In this document: one piece after another, positions 1 to 9,521 of the stretch | Layout: each line of letters starts with the position of its first letter | Numbering within the stretch: position 1 is the stretch's first letter | Source of the DNA: Xanthomonas hortorum | GTDB lineage: Bacteria; Pseudomonadota; Gammaproteobacteria; Xanthomonadales; Xanthomonadaceae | Length of the DNA stretch: 64,000 bases | Strand: one strand, 5' to 3' | Assembly: GCF_002940005.1 (NCBI RefSeq) | Contig: NZ_MDEF01000011.1 | Notes under the pieces: model-generated | What the model was told of the DNA's origin: nothing | Seen by the model: only the letters and a program-made list of their open reading frames with translations | Database searches by the model: none | Program-made: the position numbers and the translations under genes

Positions 1-16
1 GAATCGACCATTTTCC

Positions 17-1285
17 ATGGCCTTGAGATGTCTAGGAAACCCTGGGCGTATCAGCTATCTCTGGCCGCATCTGGGCGTGGTCATGCAACCTGCTGCAGAG
101 GGTTTCATCAAGCTGATCAAGATGCTGTTGGCACCCATCATCTTTGGAACGGTCGTGGTCGGGATCGCCAAGATGGGAAGTGTCAGAGAGGTCGGAAAAA
201 CCGGCATCAAGGCGCTGATTTACTTCGAGGTCGTCTCGACACTGGCGCTGGCGATCGGTCTTGTCGTGGTGAACATCATCCGGCCGGGCGATGGCATGAA
301 CATCGATGCCGCCTCGATCGACAGCAGCGCGATTTGTCAGTATGTCGATCGTGCAAAAGACGAGGCGGGCATGGTGGATTTTGTGCTGAACATCATTCCC
401 ACCACGTTGGTGGATGCCTTTGCCAAGGGCAACATGCTGCAGGTCATTCTGGTGTCGGTGCTGTTTGCAGTGGGGCTGTTGCAGCTGGGCGAGCGTGGCA
501 AGCCGCTGGTCGATCTCATCGATAACGGGCTGCAGGCGCTGTTCAAGATGATCAACATGGTGATGCGGCTCGCGCCGCTGGGTGCCGGTGCAGGCATCGC
601 TTTCACGATCGGCAAGTATGGCCTGGCCACCCTTTGGTCGCTTGGACATTTGATGTTGGCCGTCTACGTGACTTCGGCACTGTTCGTTTTCGTGGTGTTG
701 GGAGCGATCGCGCGGTGGACCGGCTTTCCGCTGCTGCGCCTTCTGCGGTTCATCAAGGACGAACTGCTTGTCACGTTCGGAACCTGTTCGACCGAAGCCG
801 TTCTGCCGCGCATGATGATGAAGCTCGAACTGGCCGGCGTGCGCAAATCGACGGTTGGCCTGGTTCTGCCAACGGGATACACCTTCAATGCGGACGGCAC
901 CTGTATCTATCTGACCATGGCGGCCATTTTCGTCGCCCAAGCGACCAATACACCGCTGCCGGTCTATCAGCAAATCGCATTGCTTGGGGTGTTGTTACTG
1001 ACCTCGAAAGGGTCCGCTGGCGTCGCTGGCGCGGGTTTTGTCGCGTTGGCCGCAACGCTTTCCACCATCGACACGGTACCTGTTGCAGGACTGGTGCTTT
1101 TGCTGGGCGTCGATCGCTTCATGAATGAGGCCAGGGCGGTGGTCAATCTGATCGGTAACAGTGTTGCCACGCTTGCGATCGCCAAGTGGGATGGCGCGCT
1201 GGATATCTCCAAGACCCAGGACATCATTCGTCGTCAACAGGCGGGCGAGCCAATGCCTGTTGCAGCCTCTTCAACCGATTCATAA
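17..1285 (+). CDS. C4-dicarboxylate:cation symporter (DctA family), 5' end probably broken
   Basis: This is a secondary transporter of the DctA/GltP fold in the inner membrane, which would import C4-dicarboxylates (malate, succinate, possibly tartrate) with cations. From about residue 22 the protein follows DctA closely, with the HP1 segment containing STEAVLPRM and the core motif PTGYTFNADGT, where DctA usually has NLDGT. The hydrophobic first membrane helix expected just before WPHLGVVMQP is absent, and residues 1-20 look unlike any DctA start. A more typical start, ATG at 28 reading MSRKPWAYQL, is in another frame and runs into the symporter frame near position 55. I infer a deletion with frameshift that removed helix 1. 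The D-tartrate dehydratase 28 bp downstream suggests tartrate or a related diacid as substrate. Family assignment is certain; functionality is doubtful. Confidence 0.8.
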   Translation: MALRCLGNPGRISYLWPHLGVVMQPAAEGFIKLIKMLLAPIIFGTVVVGIAKMGSVREVGKTGIKALIYFEVVSTLALAIGLVVVNIIRPGDGMNIDAASIDSSAICQYVDRAKDEAGMVDFVLNIIPTTLVDAFAKGNMLQVILVSVLFAVGLLQLGERGKPLVDLIDNGLQALFKMINMVMRLAPLGAGAGIAFTIGKYGLATLWSLGHLMLAVYVTSALFVFVVLGAIARWTGFPLLRLLRFIKDELLVTFGTCSTEAVLPRMMMKLELAGVRKSTVGLVLPTGYTFNADGTCIYLTMAAIFVAQATNTPLPVYQQIALLGVLLLTSKGSAGVAGAGFVALAATLSTIDTVPVAGLVLLLGVDRFMNEARAVVNLIGNSVATLAIAKWDGALDISKTQDIIRRQQAGEPMPVAASSTDS

Positions 1286-1313
1286 CTCACTACACCTCGC
1301 GGGAGACTACCCA

Positions 1314-2477
1314 ATGCGTATCATCGATGTCGTCGAAATCACCAAGCCGATCTCCTCGCCGATCCGTAACGCCTACATCGACTTTTCCAAGATGACCGCC
1401 AGTCTGGTGGCGGTGGTCACCGATCAGGTGCGCGACGGCCGTCGGGTTGTCGGCTACGGCTTCAACTCCAATGGGCGCTATGGACAGGGCGGACTGATAC
1501 GCGAGCGGTTTCGCGATCGCATTCTGGAAGCCGAGAGCGCTGCGTTGTGCAACGACGCCGGCGACAATCTGGATCCCTCCAGGGTCTGGACGGCGATGAT
1601 GTCCAACGAGAAGCCTGGCGGTCATGGCGAGCGCTCCGTGGCGGTGGGCACGCTGGATATGGCGATCTGGGATGCCACCGCCAAGATTGCCGGCATGCCG
1701 CTGTTTCATTACCTGGCGCAGATGAAAGGCCGGCAAGCCAATCCCCGCGTCTTTGTCTATGCAGCCGGTGGCTACTATTACCCGGGCAAGGACAACAGCG
1801 CCCTGCGCAAAGAGATGCGTGGCTATCTGCATCGTGGTTACAACGTGGTCAAGATGAAAATCGGTGGCGCCTCCATCGACGAGGACCGCGGCCGGATCGA
1901 GTCGGTGCTTGAGGAAATTGGCAGCCAGGCGCGTCTGGCTGTGGATGCGAACGGCCGCTTCGATCTGGAGACCGGCATCGCCTACGCCAAGATGCTGCGC
2001 GACTACCCACTGTTCTGGTACGAAGAAGTCGGTGATCCGCTCGACTACGCGCTACAAGCCAGCCTGAGCGAATTTTATCCGGGGCCGATGGCCACAGGCG
2101 AAAACCTGTTCTCGCACCAGGATGCACGCAACTTGCTGCGCTACGGCGGCATGCGCCCGGATCGCGATTATCTGCAGTTCGACTGCGCGCTGTCTTACGG
2201 CCTGGTGGAGTATCTCCGCACGCTGGAAGTGCTCGAGCAGTTCGGCTGGTCGCCCGCGCGTTGCATCCCGCACGGTGGTCATCAGATGTCGCTCAACATT
2301 GCCGCAGGGTTGGGCTTGGGCGGCAACGAGAGTTACCCGGATCTGTTTCAGCCGTATGGCGGGTTTCCGGATGGCGTAAAAGTTCAAGACGGGCACATCG
2401 TGATGCCGGAATTGCCGGGCATCGGTTTCGAGGGCAAGTCCGATCTGATCAAGGTCATGCGCGAGCTCGCCGAGTAA
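1314..2477 (+). CDS. tarD: D(-)-tartrate dehydratase, enolase superfamily
   Basis: A 387-residue enolase-superfamily enzyme that dehydrates D-tartrate to oxaloacetate in the cytoplasm, feeding the TCA cycle. It follows the characterised Bradyrhizobium TarD almost throughout, so the specific assignment is firmer than a generic mandelate racemase label. Expected catalytic features are present: a KMK pair at residues 180-182, metal ligands Asp211, Glu237 and Glu263, and His320 in the CIPHGGH segment. The ATG at 1314 is chosen because homology begins exactly there and a GGGAGA ribosome site lies just upstream; the frame stays open to 1161 but that part overlaps the symporter. The symporter upstream is a plausible uptake partner in the same transcript, 28 bp away. 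Confidence 0.93.
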   Translation: MRIIDVVEITKPISSPIRNAYIDFSKMTASLVAVVTDQVRDGRRVVGYGFNSNGRYGQGGLIRERFRDRILEAESAALCNDAGDNLDPSRVWTAMMSNEKPGGHGERSVAVGTLDMAIWDATAKIAGMPLFHYLAQMKGRQANPRVFVYAAGGYYYPGKDNSALRKEMRGYLHRGYNVVKMKIGGASIDEDRGRIESVLEEIGSQARLAVDANGRFDLETGIAYAKMLRDYPLFWYEEVGDPLDYALQASLSEFYPGPMATGENLFSHQDARNLLRYGGMRPDRDYLQFDCALSYGLVEYLRTLEVLEQFGWSPARCIPHGGHQMSLNIAAGLGLGGNESYPDLFQPYGGFPDGVKVQDGHIVMPELPGIGFEGKSDLIKVMRELAE

Positions 2478-2520
2478 GGACTGAGCCAGCCTCGCCCCGT
2501 GACCCACGGGGCGAGTTGCG

Positions 2521-5088
2521 TCAGATGACTGCTGCGCGTGGTTTGGTCGCTTGGGCAGTCACGCGCAGGGTCGCTGGCGTCAGGCCCTGCGCAGTCGCTT
2601 GCAAGATGATGTCGCCGGGCTTTTTAGTTGCCTGTAGCAACGCCATGCACAAGCCATTGAACGCTTTGCGCTGCGGTGCCTTGTCGTCCTCATGGCTACT
2701 GGGGTCGCCGTTGCCGACGCCGATCAGTTTGCCTGCGCCGCGTAAGGAGAATTGCACCAGCGTATCGGCGGTGGGAACGACGCGGCCCTGTGCATCGACA
2801 ATTTCGACCTTTACCACCGCCACGTCTTCGGCATCGGCGCGCAATGCCTTGCGATCGCAACTCAAGCGGATCGCAGCCGGCTTGCCGGTCGTCTCGCGAC
2901 GTTCGGTGAGCACCAGCTTGCCGCCGCGATAGCCGCGCGCTTCGATCACGCCCGGCGCATACGCGACGCGCCATTCCACATGCCCGTAGGCCGGCACTTG
3001 TTGCAGGCCCTGGCTGACGCCGTTGACCAGCAGTTCCACCGCGTCGAGATTGGTATGGCACCAGACGGCGACGCGGCCTTTGTCGTCGGGCTGCAGCAAG
3101 CCGTCCCAGTTCCAGTGCGGGAACAGATGCAGTACCGGTTCGCTGGTCCATTGCGCGCGGTAGTACCAGTAGTTGTCCTTGGGAAAGCCGCAGCTGTCGA
3201 GCACGCCGAACTGCGAAGCGACATTCGGCCAGCGGTTGTAGGGCGTGGGTTCGCCGCGGTAATCGAAGCCGGTCCAGATGAAGCCGCCAGCGATGTACGG
3301 TCGCTGCGCGACGTAGCTCCACCAGGCTTCGGCAGTGCTCGCCCACCACGGGTGGTCCAGGTCGTAGGCGCGGGTATAGCCGCGTGCATCGTCGCGCTGG
3401 TAGTTGCCGCGCACCGACACGGTACTGCCGGTTTCGCTGCCGTAGATCGGAATATTGGGATATTGCGCGTGGAAGCCGTCCATCTGGCTGGTGCGGTAGT
3501 TGAAACCGACCACATCGACGACCTGGCCGACACCATCGCCAAAGCCCTTGTCCATGGCAAAGGTGGTGGGGCGCGTGGGGTCGAGTTGACGCACGCGTTG
3601 CTGCATGCGCGCGACTATGCGCGCACCGCGCTCGGTGACCTGTTGCGGTTCTTCGTTGCCGAGCGACCACAGGATCACGCTGGGATGATTGCGCCCGCGC
3701 CGCACTATCGTCTCGAGTTCGCCCATGGCTTCCGGGTCGGTGGACATGCGCCGGGTTTCTTCGATGACGAACATGCCGAGGCGGTCGCATAGCGCGAGCA
3801 GTTCGGGCGTAGCCGGATTGTGCGAGCTGCGATAGGCGTTACAGCCCATCGACTTGAGCTGGCGCAGGCGCCACTCGTGCAGGCTGTCGGGGATGGCGGT
3901 GCCGACGCCGGCGTGATCCTGGTGGTTGTTGGTGCCATGCAGTTTGAGCGGTGCACCATTCAATAGAAAGCCGCGCTGCGCATCGAAGGCAATGCTGCGT
4001 ACGCCGAACGGCGTCACTAGCGCATCGACCGCGTTGCCGTCGCTATGCACGCTGGTGGTGAGGCCGTAAAGCTGCGGGTTGTCGATCGACCACAGCGCGG
4101 CCTGACCGAGCGGCACGGTTTGTTCGACAACCTGCACCTGGCCCGGTGCAACGGTGACCGCTGCACTGACCGCTTCTGCGACGACGCGCCCATCCGGTGC
4201 GGTCACGCGCGCTTGCACGTTGCACTGGCGCGGGGCGGTGCCGTCGTTGCGGACTTCGGTGGACACCTGCGCGGTTGCGTTGTCGCCTTGTACGGTGCTG
4301 CGCACGAACACGCCGTCTTGCGGCAGATGCAGCGGGTCGGTCTTTTGCAGCCACAGATGCCGATAGATGCCGGCACCTTCGTAGAACCAGCCTTCGCCCA
4401 GCGTGGCATCCACGCGCACGGCAATGAGGTTGGGCTTGCCGTAGTCGAGCACTTCGCTCAGGTCGACCTCGAAGCCGCAATAGCCGCTGGCATTACGCCC
4501 GACGATGTGGCCGTTGCAGAACACGATGCAGTCGCGGAACACGCCGTCGAACACCAGGCTGATGCGCTTGCCCAAATCGCTTGCGGGAATCTGCAGCGTG
4601 CGGCGATACCAACCCACGCTGTGTTCCGGAAAGCTCGTGCCCAGCGGTTTGTAGCCGTGCGCGGCGGCCGGGTCTTCTTCGGTGATCGTGGCCGAGATGG
4701 GTTCCTGCCGGAAGGGCAGGGTAACGGCCCAATCGTGCGGAAGATCGACCTGCTGCCAGCTGCTGTCGTCGAACGCGAGTTGCGCGGCGGTCGCGGTGTC
4801 CTTGCCAGCCTTGGCGAAGGTGCGCTGGAAGGTGCCGAACTCGAAGTCGCGCGACGCATCGCTGGCATGGCCGAGATGGAAGCGCCAGCCGAAGTCGAAT
4901 AGCAGGCGTTCGCGTGGTGCCAGCGTTGCATCGCCAAGCGCGCCAAGCGGCATGGCGTTCTTATCTACGGCTGGCGCTGCACCAGCGATGGCGGGCACTA
5001 ACGCGCCGGCTGCGCCGACGGGGAGAGCGGCGCTCACGCCGCTTGCCAACATGCCGCGCAGCAGCTCGCGGCGATTGATGCCGGTCAT
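2521..5088 (-). CDS. Glycoside hydrolase family 2 beta-galactosidase, exported
   Basis: An 855-residue GH2 enzyme that would release galactose from beta-galactosides. The N-terminus carries a twin-arginine-like signal (NRRELLRG followed by an alanine-rich stretch to about residue 38), so periplasmic export through Tat is likely. Sugar-binding and immunoglobulin-like domains precede a TIM barrel. The acid/base is Glu479 in LWSLGNEE and the nucleophile is Glu552 in IYGSETGS. Extra C-terminal Ig-like domains make it longer than a minimal GH2. Its start overlaps the stop of the GH53 gene by 4 bp (ATGA), implying coupled translation. With the GH53 galactanase it would finish galactan breakdown: the endo-enzyme makes oligosaccharides and this enzyme clips galactose from them. 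Specificity for beta-1,4-galactan is inferred from context. Confidence 0.92.
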   Translation of the reverse strand: MTGINRRELLRGMLASGVSAALPVGAAGALVPAIAGAAPAVDKNAMPLGALGDATLAPRERLLFDFGWRFHLGHASDASRDFEFGTFQRTFAKAGKDTATAAQLAFDDSSWQQVDLPHDWAVTLPFRQEPISATITEEDPAAAHGYKPLGTSFPEHSVGWYRRTLQIPASDLGKRISLVFDGVFRDCIVFCNGHIVGRNASGYCGFEVDLSEVLDYGKPNLIAVRVDATLGEGWFYEGAGIYRHLWLQKTDPLHLPQDGVFVRSTVQGDNATAQVSTEVRNDGTAPRQCNVQARVTAPDGRVVAEAVSAAVTVAPGQVQVVEQTVPLGQAALWSIDNPQLYGLTTSVHSDGNAVDALVTPFGVRSIAFDAQRGFLLNGAPLKLHGTNNHQDHAGVGTAIPDSLHEWRLRQLKSMGCNAYRSSHNPATPELLALCDRLGMFVIEETRRMSTDPEAMGELETIVRRGRNHPSVILWSLGNEEPQQVTERGARIVARMQQRVRQLDPTRPTTFAMDKGFGDGVGQVVDVVGFNYRTSQMDGFHAQYPNIPIYGSETGSTVSVRGNYQRDDARGYTRAYDLDHPWWASTAEAWWSYVAQRPYIAGGFIWTGFDYRGEPTPYNRWPNVASQFGVLDSCGFPKDNYWYYRAQWTSEPVLHLFPHWNWDGLLQPDDKGRVAVWCHTNLDAVELLVNGVSQGLQQVPAYGHVEWRVAYAPGVIEARGYRGGKLVLTERRETTGKPAAIRLSCDRKALRADAEDVAVVKVEIVDAQGRVVPTADTLVQFSLRGAGKLIGVGNGDPSSHEDDKAPQRKAFNGLCMALLQATKKPGDIILQATAQGLTPATLRVTAQATKPRAAVI

Positions 5089-6296
5089 GGCTGCGTCCTC
5101 TTGCTGGCGTCGGCAGCTTGGTCTTGTTTGGTCGAAGCAGGGTTGCCTGTTGCTGGCTTGCGCGATGCAGGCACGCCCGTATACGGGTGGCGCATGAAAT
5201 CGATCGCCGGCAACACCTCGTTGTCATGCTTGAAATCGAAGAAACTGGCGTTTTCCCACGACGAGCCGGTGCCCCAGCGCGTCTTGCAGCTGCTGCTGGT
5301 CCATGCCGGTTCCCAATACACCACGCCGGCGCCGCCGGTGTCGATCACCAGTTGGGTGAGATCGATCATGTAGCGGGACTGGCCCTGCGGTGTGGCCGGG
5401 TAACCGGGAATCAGCGAGTCTTGGCCGAGCAGATTGTGCGAGGTGTCGCCGGACTCCAGCGTCCACGGATACGCGGTTTCCACCACCACCACATCGGCGT
5501 CGTAGCGGCCGCGCAGGCGCTTGATGGTCTTGCCCAGCTCGGCCATCGATTGGGTCGACCATTTGCGGTAGTAGCTGATGCCGATCAGATCGTAGTCGGT
5601 AACGCCGGCCTTGGTGGCGGCGGCAAACCACGGTTCCACATTCTCCGGCTGGGCGATATGCAGCATCACCCGTGGCTTGATGGTGGAGCGTGCGCTGATA
5701 TCGCGCACGGCCTTGATGCCGGCATTGAACAGTTTGGCGTTGCGTTGCCAGTCGATGGGGCGCTTCTTGTCCCAGGGAATGCTGTCCATCAGATCGGAAT
5801 TGCTTTCGTTGCCCACCTGCACCAGTTCCGGCATCAGGCCGGCACGGTCGAGCGCGCTCAGCGTGTCGTAGGTGAAGCCATACAACGTGCGCGCCAGCTC
5901 ATCGGTGTCGGTGATGCTGGCCCAGGCCTTGGGAATCAGCTGTTTTTCGCCATCGGCCCAATCGTCGGAATAGTGCAGGTCCAGCAAGACCTGCATGCCT
6001 TGCGCGCGTGCACGCGCGATGGTCTTTTTGACATCGGACAGGTCGCTGTAGCGGGTCCAGCGCGCGTCGTTCCACAGCCGCACACGCACCAGATTGGCAC
6101 CGTGCGCGTGGAAGAGTTCGAACGGGTCTTTGACCACGCCGTTCTCGCGGTATTGCACACCGCACTCTTCCATCTCGTTGACGTAGGACAGGTCCGCACC
6201 GAGATACAACGTGGCGGGGGCCGGGGCGGCGTGTGCGAAGGTGGAAATGGCCAGCGCCAGTAGCGCGGGCGTCCAGAGACGGCGTGTAGAGCGCAT
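5085..6296 (-). CDS. Arabinogalactan endo-beta-1,4-galactanase (GH53)
   Basis: A 403-residue secreted endo-galactanase that cleaves beta-1,4-galactan side chains of pectin. There is a Sec signal peptide (residues 1-23, ending AHA). Family hallmarks are the acid/base Glu164 in VQVGNES and the nucleophile Glu273 in VVVETAYPW. The sequence LRGRYDADV precedes the nucleophile strand, as usual in clan GH-A. A longer reading frame extends to 6419, but the ATG at 6296 is preceded by a GAGGAA ribosome site and starts the signal peptide, so it is preferred. The C-terminal 25 residues are a Lys/Pro/Ala-rich tail of unknown role. The gene lies between the TonB receptor and the beta-galactosidase on the same strand, a polysaccharide-use arrangement. 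Confidence 0.94.
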   Translation of the reverse strand: MRSTRRLWTPALLALAISTFAHAAPAPATLYLGADLSYVNEMEECGVQYRENGVVKDPFELFHAHGANLVRVRLWNDARWTRYSDLSDVKKTIARARAQGMQVLLDLHYSDDWADGEKQLIPKAWASITDTDELARTLYGFTYDTLSALDRAGLMPELVQVGNESNSDLMDSIPWDKKRPIDWQRNAKLFNAGIKAVRDISARSTIKPRVMLHIAQPENVEPWFAAATKAGVTDYDLIGISYYRKWSTQSMAELGKTIKRLRGRYDADVVVVETAYPWTLESGDTSHNLLGQDSLIPGYPATPQGQSRYMIDLTQLVIDTGGAGVVYWEPAWTSSSCKTRWGTGSSWENASFFDFKHDNEVLPAIDFMRHPYTGVPASRKPATGNPASTKQDQAADASKRTQP

Positions 6297-6456
6297 GCAA
6301 TTCCTCGACAGAAAAACGTGGAGCGGGTGACAGCGTGCCGCACGCAGCGGTGCTGACGTGCGGACGGTGCGCGGAATCAGAGCGTCGATGACAGATCCAA
6401 TTCCACGCACCGGCCGCACCGGTGTCGCGGTCGCGCAGCAGTTGTGTCAGCTGCGC

Positions 6457-9144
6457 TTAGAACTTGTAGCTGGCCTCCAGCGCATACCGACGGCCGAACA
6501 CCTGGTAGCCACCGTCGTCCTGATTGGCCAGGCGATTGGGCTTGTTGTCGGTGTAGGCGCGCAGCGGTTCGTTGGTGAGATTGCCGGCCTGGAAGCGGAA
6601 GCTGAGCTGTTTGCTGTACTGCCAGTTCAGGCTTAAGTCCACCGTGCCTTCGCTCTGCAAACGTGCAAGACGCGCCGCATTCCAGCCGTACACCACGGTG
6701 TAGGGGCTGTGGTACTTGTAACCCACACGCGCTTCGAAGCTGCCGTTGCTGTACCACAGATCGAAGGTGCCGGTCTTGCGCGCCAGGCCGCTCAGCGGCA
6801 ACGGGTTGTCGACCGGCGAAAATTCCTTGAGGTTGGAATCGACCAGCGAGAAGTTGGAATAGACGCCGAAGTTTTCCATGTGCGGGATGAAGTAGAACGG
6901 CGTCTGGAAGGTGAACTCCACACCGTTGATATGCCCGCCGCCACCATTGAACGGCGCGCTGACCAGGTAATCCAGGCCATTGATCACTTCACGGTCGGTG
7001 CGGTAGCCGATGCTGGAATCCACTTCCTTGCGGTAGACCGCAATCGCCGCGAGCGCTTCCTTGTGGAAGTACCACTCGTAGGACACATCGACCTGGGTGG
7101 CCTTGAACGGATCCAGCTGCGGGTTGCCGCCGCTGCCGGTGAGCTGGCCGACGGTGACATTGGGGTCGTCCAGGCGACGGCCGGTGCGCAACTCGTCCAG
7201 CGGCGGACGCGCGATGACCTTGGTCACTGCGAAACGCAGGATGCGTTGATCGTCGATCAGGAAGTTGACGGTGGCGCTGGGCAAGACGTCGGTGTATTCC
7301 TTGCTGTCGGTGCTGGCCTGCACGGTGTTGCCGACCGAATCGAAGCCGTCGCTGGTGGTCTTGGTAGTGACCAGGCGCACGCCGATATTGCCGGTGACAT
7401 CGGTGCCGAACACCTGCGAGCTGAACACCGCTTTGGCGAAGGCTTCGCGCACGTCTTCCTTGACGTTCCAGTGGTCGAGCAGCTGCTCGTCGAGCGTGGC
7501 CGGATCGAAACCGCCGAAGCCGATCTCGGCGATGGCGTCCATGTTGCCGCCGGTCAGCGTGGGCACGTTCAAGTCCGGCATGGTCACCGGATAGATCAGG
7601 CCCTGATACGCCGAAATCGGTTGGTCGTAGCCGGATTGATTGCTGATGAAGCGGCGGTTCTGCTTTTCGCGACGCGCGGCGCGTGCGCCGAATTCCAGCG
7701 AGGTGAACGGGCCGGCATCGACCGCGCGGCTGGCGTTGAGCGCCAGTGCGGCGATCTTGTCGCGCAGCGCCTGCGGCTCGGTCTGGCCGGCGATGCCGTA
7801 TTCGGGCGTGTCCGAGCTGGTGCTGATGGTGGGGGTAACGCTGCGGCGGAAATCGAACGAGACAGTGTCCGGATTGCTGCCGAAGCGCACCGCCTGCCAG
7901 GTGTTGTCGCGCTTGGCCTGCGAGAACGACAGGTCGCTGCCCAGCGTCCACACATCGCCGCTCCACTTGGCGTTCAAGCCGCCGGCGGTGAGCGTCTTGA
8001 CCTCGTTGTAGTGGCTGACCACATGGTCGACCTGCAGGTTCGAGTTGGCCAGCGTACCGGCGACCACATCGCCATCGACGATGGTGTAGGACGAGCCAGG
8101 CGTGGTGTATGGATTGACACCTGTGGAGAACGTGCTGAAAGCCAGCCCGTTGAACCAGTTCTGCAACTGGTCTTCGTCGATTTCGATCCGCGAATACAGG
8201 CCGTCGAACTTCAACTCGAAGTTGCCCGAGCGCCATTGCACCGTGCCCATCGCGCCGGTGCGGGTCTGGTCGGTCAGCTTGAGCTGGTCGGCCGCGCCGA
8301 ACGGCGTGGGATCCACGGTGCCGTCACCATCCACATCGCGCGAGGTGGTGGCATCGGTGTAGCCCCAGCTGCCGATCGAGGAGTTGGAGTTCTTCTGCTT
8401 CTGATAGGTGGCGCCCAGCGCAACCGCCAGGTTGTCGTTGATCTTGTGCACCCAGCTGGCGCCGAAGCGGTTGCCCCACGGGGTGTAGCCGTCCACGTCC
8501 TTGGCGTGGTCGTAGAACACCGGGCCGGCGGTGCCGACAAAGCCCGGGCCGGTGTAGTCCAGCGGGCTGATGGTGGAGATGTCCACCGTTGCGGCAAGGC
8601 CACCGGCCACCAGATCCGCCGACTGGGTCTTGTAGACCTTGACGGTGGAGACGATCTCGGTGGGGAACACTTCCCAGCGCACGGCACGGTTGGGTTCGGA
8701 GGAGGCGATTTCGCGCCCGTTGACGGTGCCCATGGTCATGCGCGGGCCCAGGCCGCGCACGGTGGCCAGGCTTTCGTTGCCGCGGTCGCGGGTGCCGTTG
8801 ACGCCGGGCAGGCGCACTAGCGCTTCGGCCACGGTGACATTGGGCATCTGGCCCATGTTGTCGGCCGAGATCACTTCCATGACGTGATCGGACATCTGCT
8901 TGGCCTGCACTGCCTGATTCAGGCTGGCGCGCTGGCCGATCACGGTGATGTTGTCGAGCGTGACCGGTGGCGGCGCGGCGGCGCTGTCGCTGGCCGGCGC
9001 TGCGGCAGGCGCAGGCGCGCTGTCCTGTGCGTGCGCACTGAACGCGCTGGCCAGAACGAAGGCGATGGTGGTGCAGAGGACGTCGCGCGCAGGGGTGCGG
9101 CGCAGGCGCCGGCTGGCCGAGTGGCCGGTGTGGTGAACGGGCAT
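6457..9144 (-). CDS. TonB-dependent receptor, probable galacto-oligosaccharide transporter
   Basis: An 895-residue outer-membrane receptor that would import ligand at the expense of TonB-ExbBD energy. Visible parts are a signal peptide ending SAHA near residue 40, a TonB-box-like segment (LDNITVIG), the plug domain with QMPNVTVAEALVRLPGV and the RGLGPRM motif, then a long beta-barrel ending in aromatic residues (EASYKF), the outer-membrane insertion signature. The start is supported by a GGAGGGA ribosome site. It is of the subtype often found next to carbohydrate-active enzymes in Xanthomonas; the adjacent GH53 and GH2 genes make galactan-derived oligosaccharides the likely ligand. The substrate is an inference, as the sequence alone does not define it. 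A Clp-like operator lies about 250 bp upstream. Confidence 0.92.
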   Translation of the reverse strand: MPVHHTGHSASRRLRRTPARDVLCTTIAFVLASAFSAHAQDSAPAPAAAPASDSAAAPPPVTLDNITVIGQRASLNQAVQAKQMSDHVMEVISADNMGQMPNVTVAEALVRLPGVNGTRDRGNESLATVRGLGPRMTMGTVNGREIASSEPNRAVRWEVFPTEIVSTVKVYKTQSADLVAGGLAATVDISTISPLDYTGPGFVGTAGPVFYDHAKDVDGYTPWGNRFGASWVHKINDNLAVALGATYQKQKNSNSSIGSWGYTDATTSRDVDGDGTVDPTPFGAADQLKLTDQTRTGAMGTVQWRSGNFELKFDGLYSRIEIDEDQLQNWFNGLAFSTFSTGVNPYTTPGSSYTIVDGDVVAGTLANSNLQVDHVVSHYNEVKTLTAGGLNAKWSGDVWTLGSDLSFSQAKRDNTWQAVRFGSNPDTVSFDFRRSVTPTISTSSDTPEYGIAGQTEPQALRDKIAALALNASRAVDAGPFTSLEFGARAARREKQNRRFISNQSGYDQPISAYQGLIYPVTMPDLNVPTLTGGNMDAIAEIGFGGFDPATLDEQLLDHWNVKEDVREAFAKAVFSSQVFGTDVTGNIGVRLVTTKTTSDGFDSVGNTVQASTDSKEYTDVLPSATVNFLIDDQRILRFAVTKVIARPPLDELRTGRRLDDPNVTVGQLTGSGGNPQLDPFKATQVDVSYEWYFHKEALAAIAVYRKEVDSSIGYRTDREVINGLDYLVSAPFNGGGGHINGVEFTFQTPFYFIPHMENFGVYSNFSLVDSNLKEFSPVDNPLPLSGLARKTGTFDLWYSNGSFEARVGYKYHSPYTVVYGWNAARLARLQSEGTVDLSLNWQYSKQLSFRFQAGNLTNEPLRAYTDNKPNRLANQDDGGYQVFGRRYALEASYKF

Positions 9145-9375
9145 CGTTTGATCCCTCCCAGGACAAAGTTACCGAATGGAGATGGTGGCCGTTGCTGCGG
9201 CCGTCTGGCGCAGGGGCGCTTCTGGCGCATCCGCGCGGGCATGACTGAGGTGGTGCGTTGCTGCGGTTGAAGCCAAGTGTGCGGTTGCGCGACGCTGCAA
9301 CAATCATCGAGTCGATCGCGTTGGCGTCCCCCTGTCCTGCATGTGTCCGCTTCAGGGTAGAAGCGCAAGCCATTC

Positions 9376-9419
9376 CATTCCAATGAAGCATTTTGCGTGA
9401 GCTATCTCACGTTGGAATG
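9376..9419. promoter_or_regulatory. Nested inverted repeats with a CRP/Clp-type operator
   Basis: Positions 9396-9411 read CGTGAG-CTAT-CTCACG, a perfect palindrome matching the GTGA-N6-TCAC core of the CRP/Clp consensus. It is flanked by a second perfect inverted pair, CATTCCAA (9376-9383) and TTGGAATG (9412-9419). The site lies in the 377-bp spacer 9145-9521 between the ScfR-like gene and the TonB receptor, about 250 bp from the receptor start. Clp is the Xanthomonas CRP homologue, known to recognise this type of site, so control of the galactan locus by Clp is plausible but inferred. The rest of the spacer shows no gene. Confidence 0.6.
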
Positions 9420-9521
9420 CTGCAGTGCAGCGATAGCGAATGGCCCGTCCCAGTTGCGGCGTAAGTGGCGACACGGCCACCAAAGGTTGCACTGGAGCGC
9501 ATGCGCAGCCTTGTCTGCTGC

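Noticed and set aside
6709..8820. 703-codon plus-strand frame over the TonB receptor
   Set aside because: It is a shadow frame of the receptor gene, without a ribosome site or domain.
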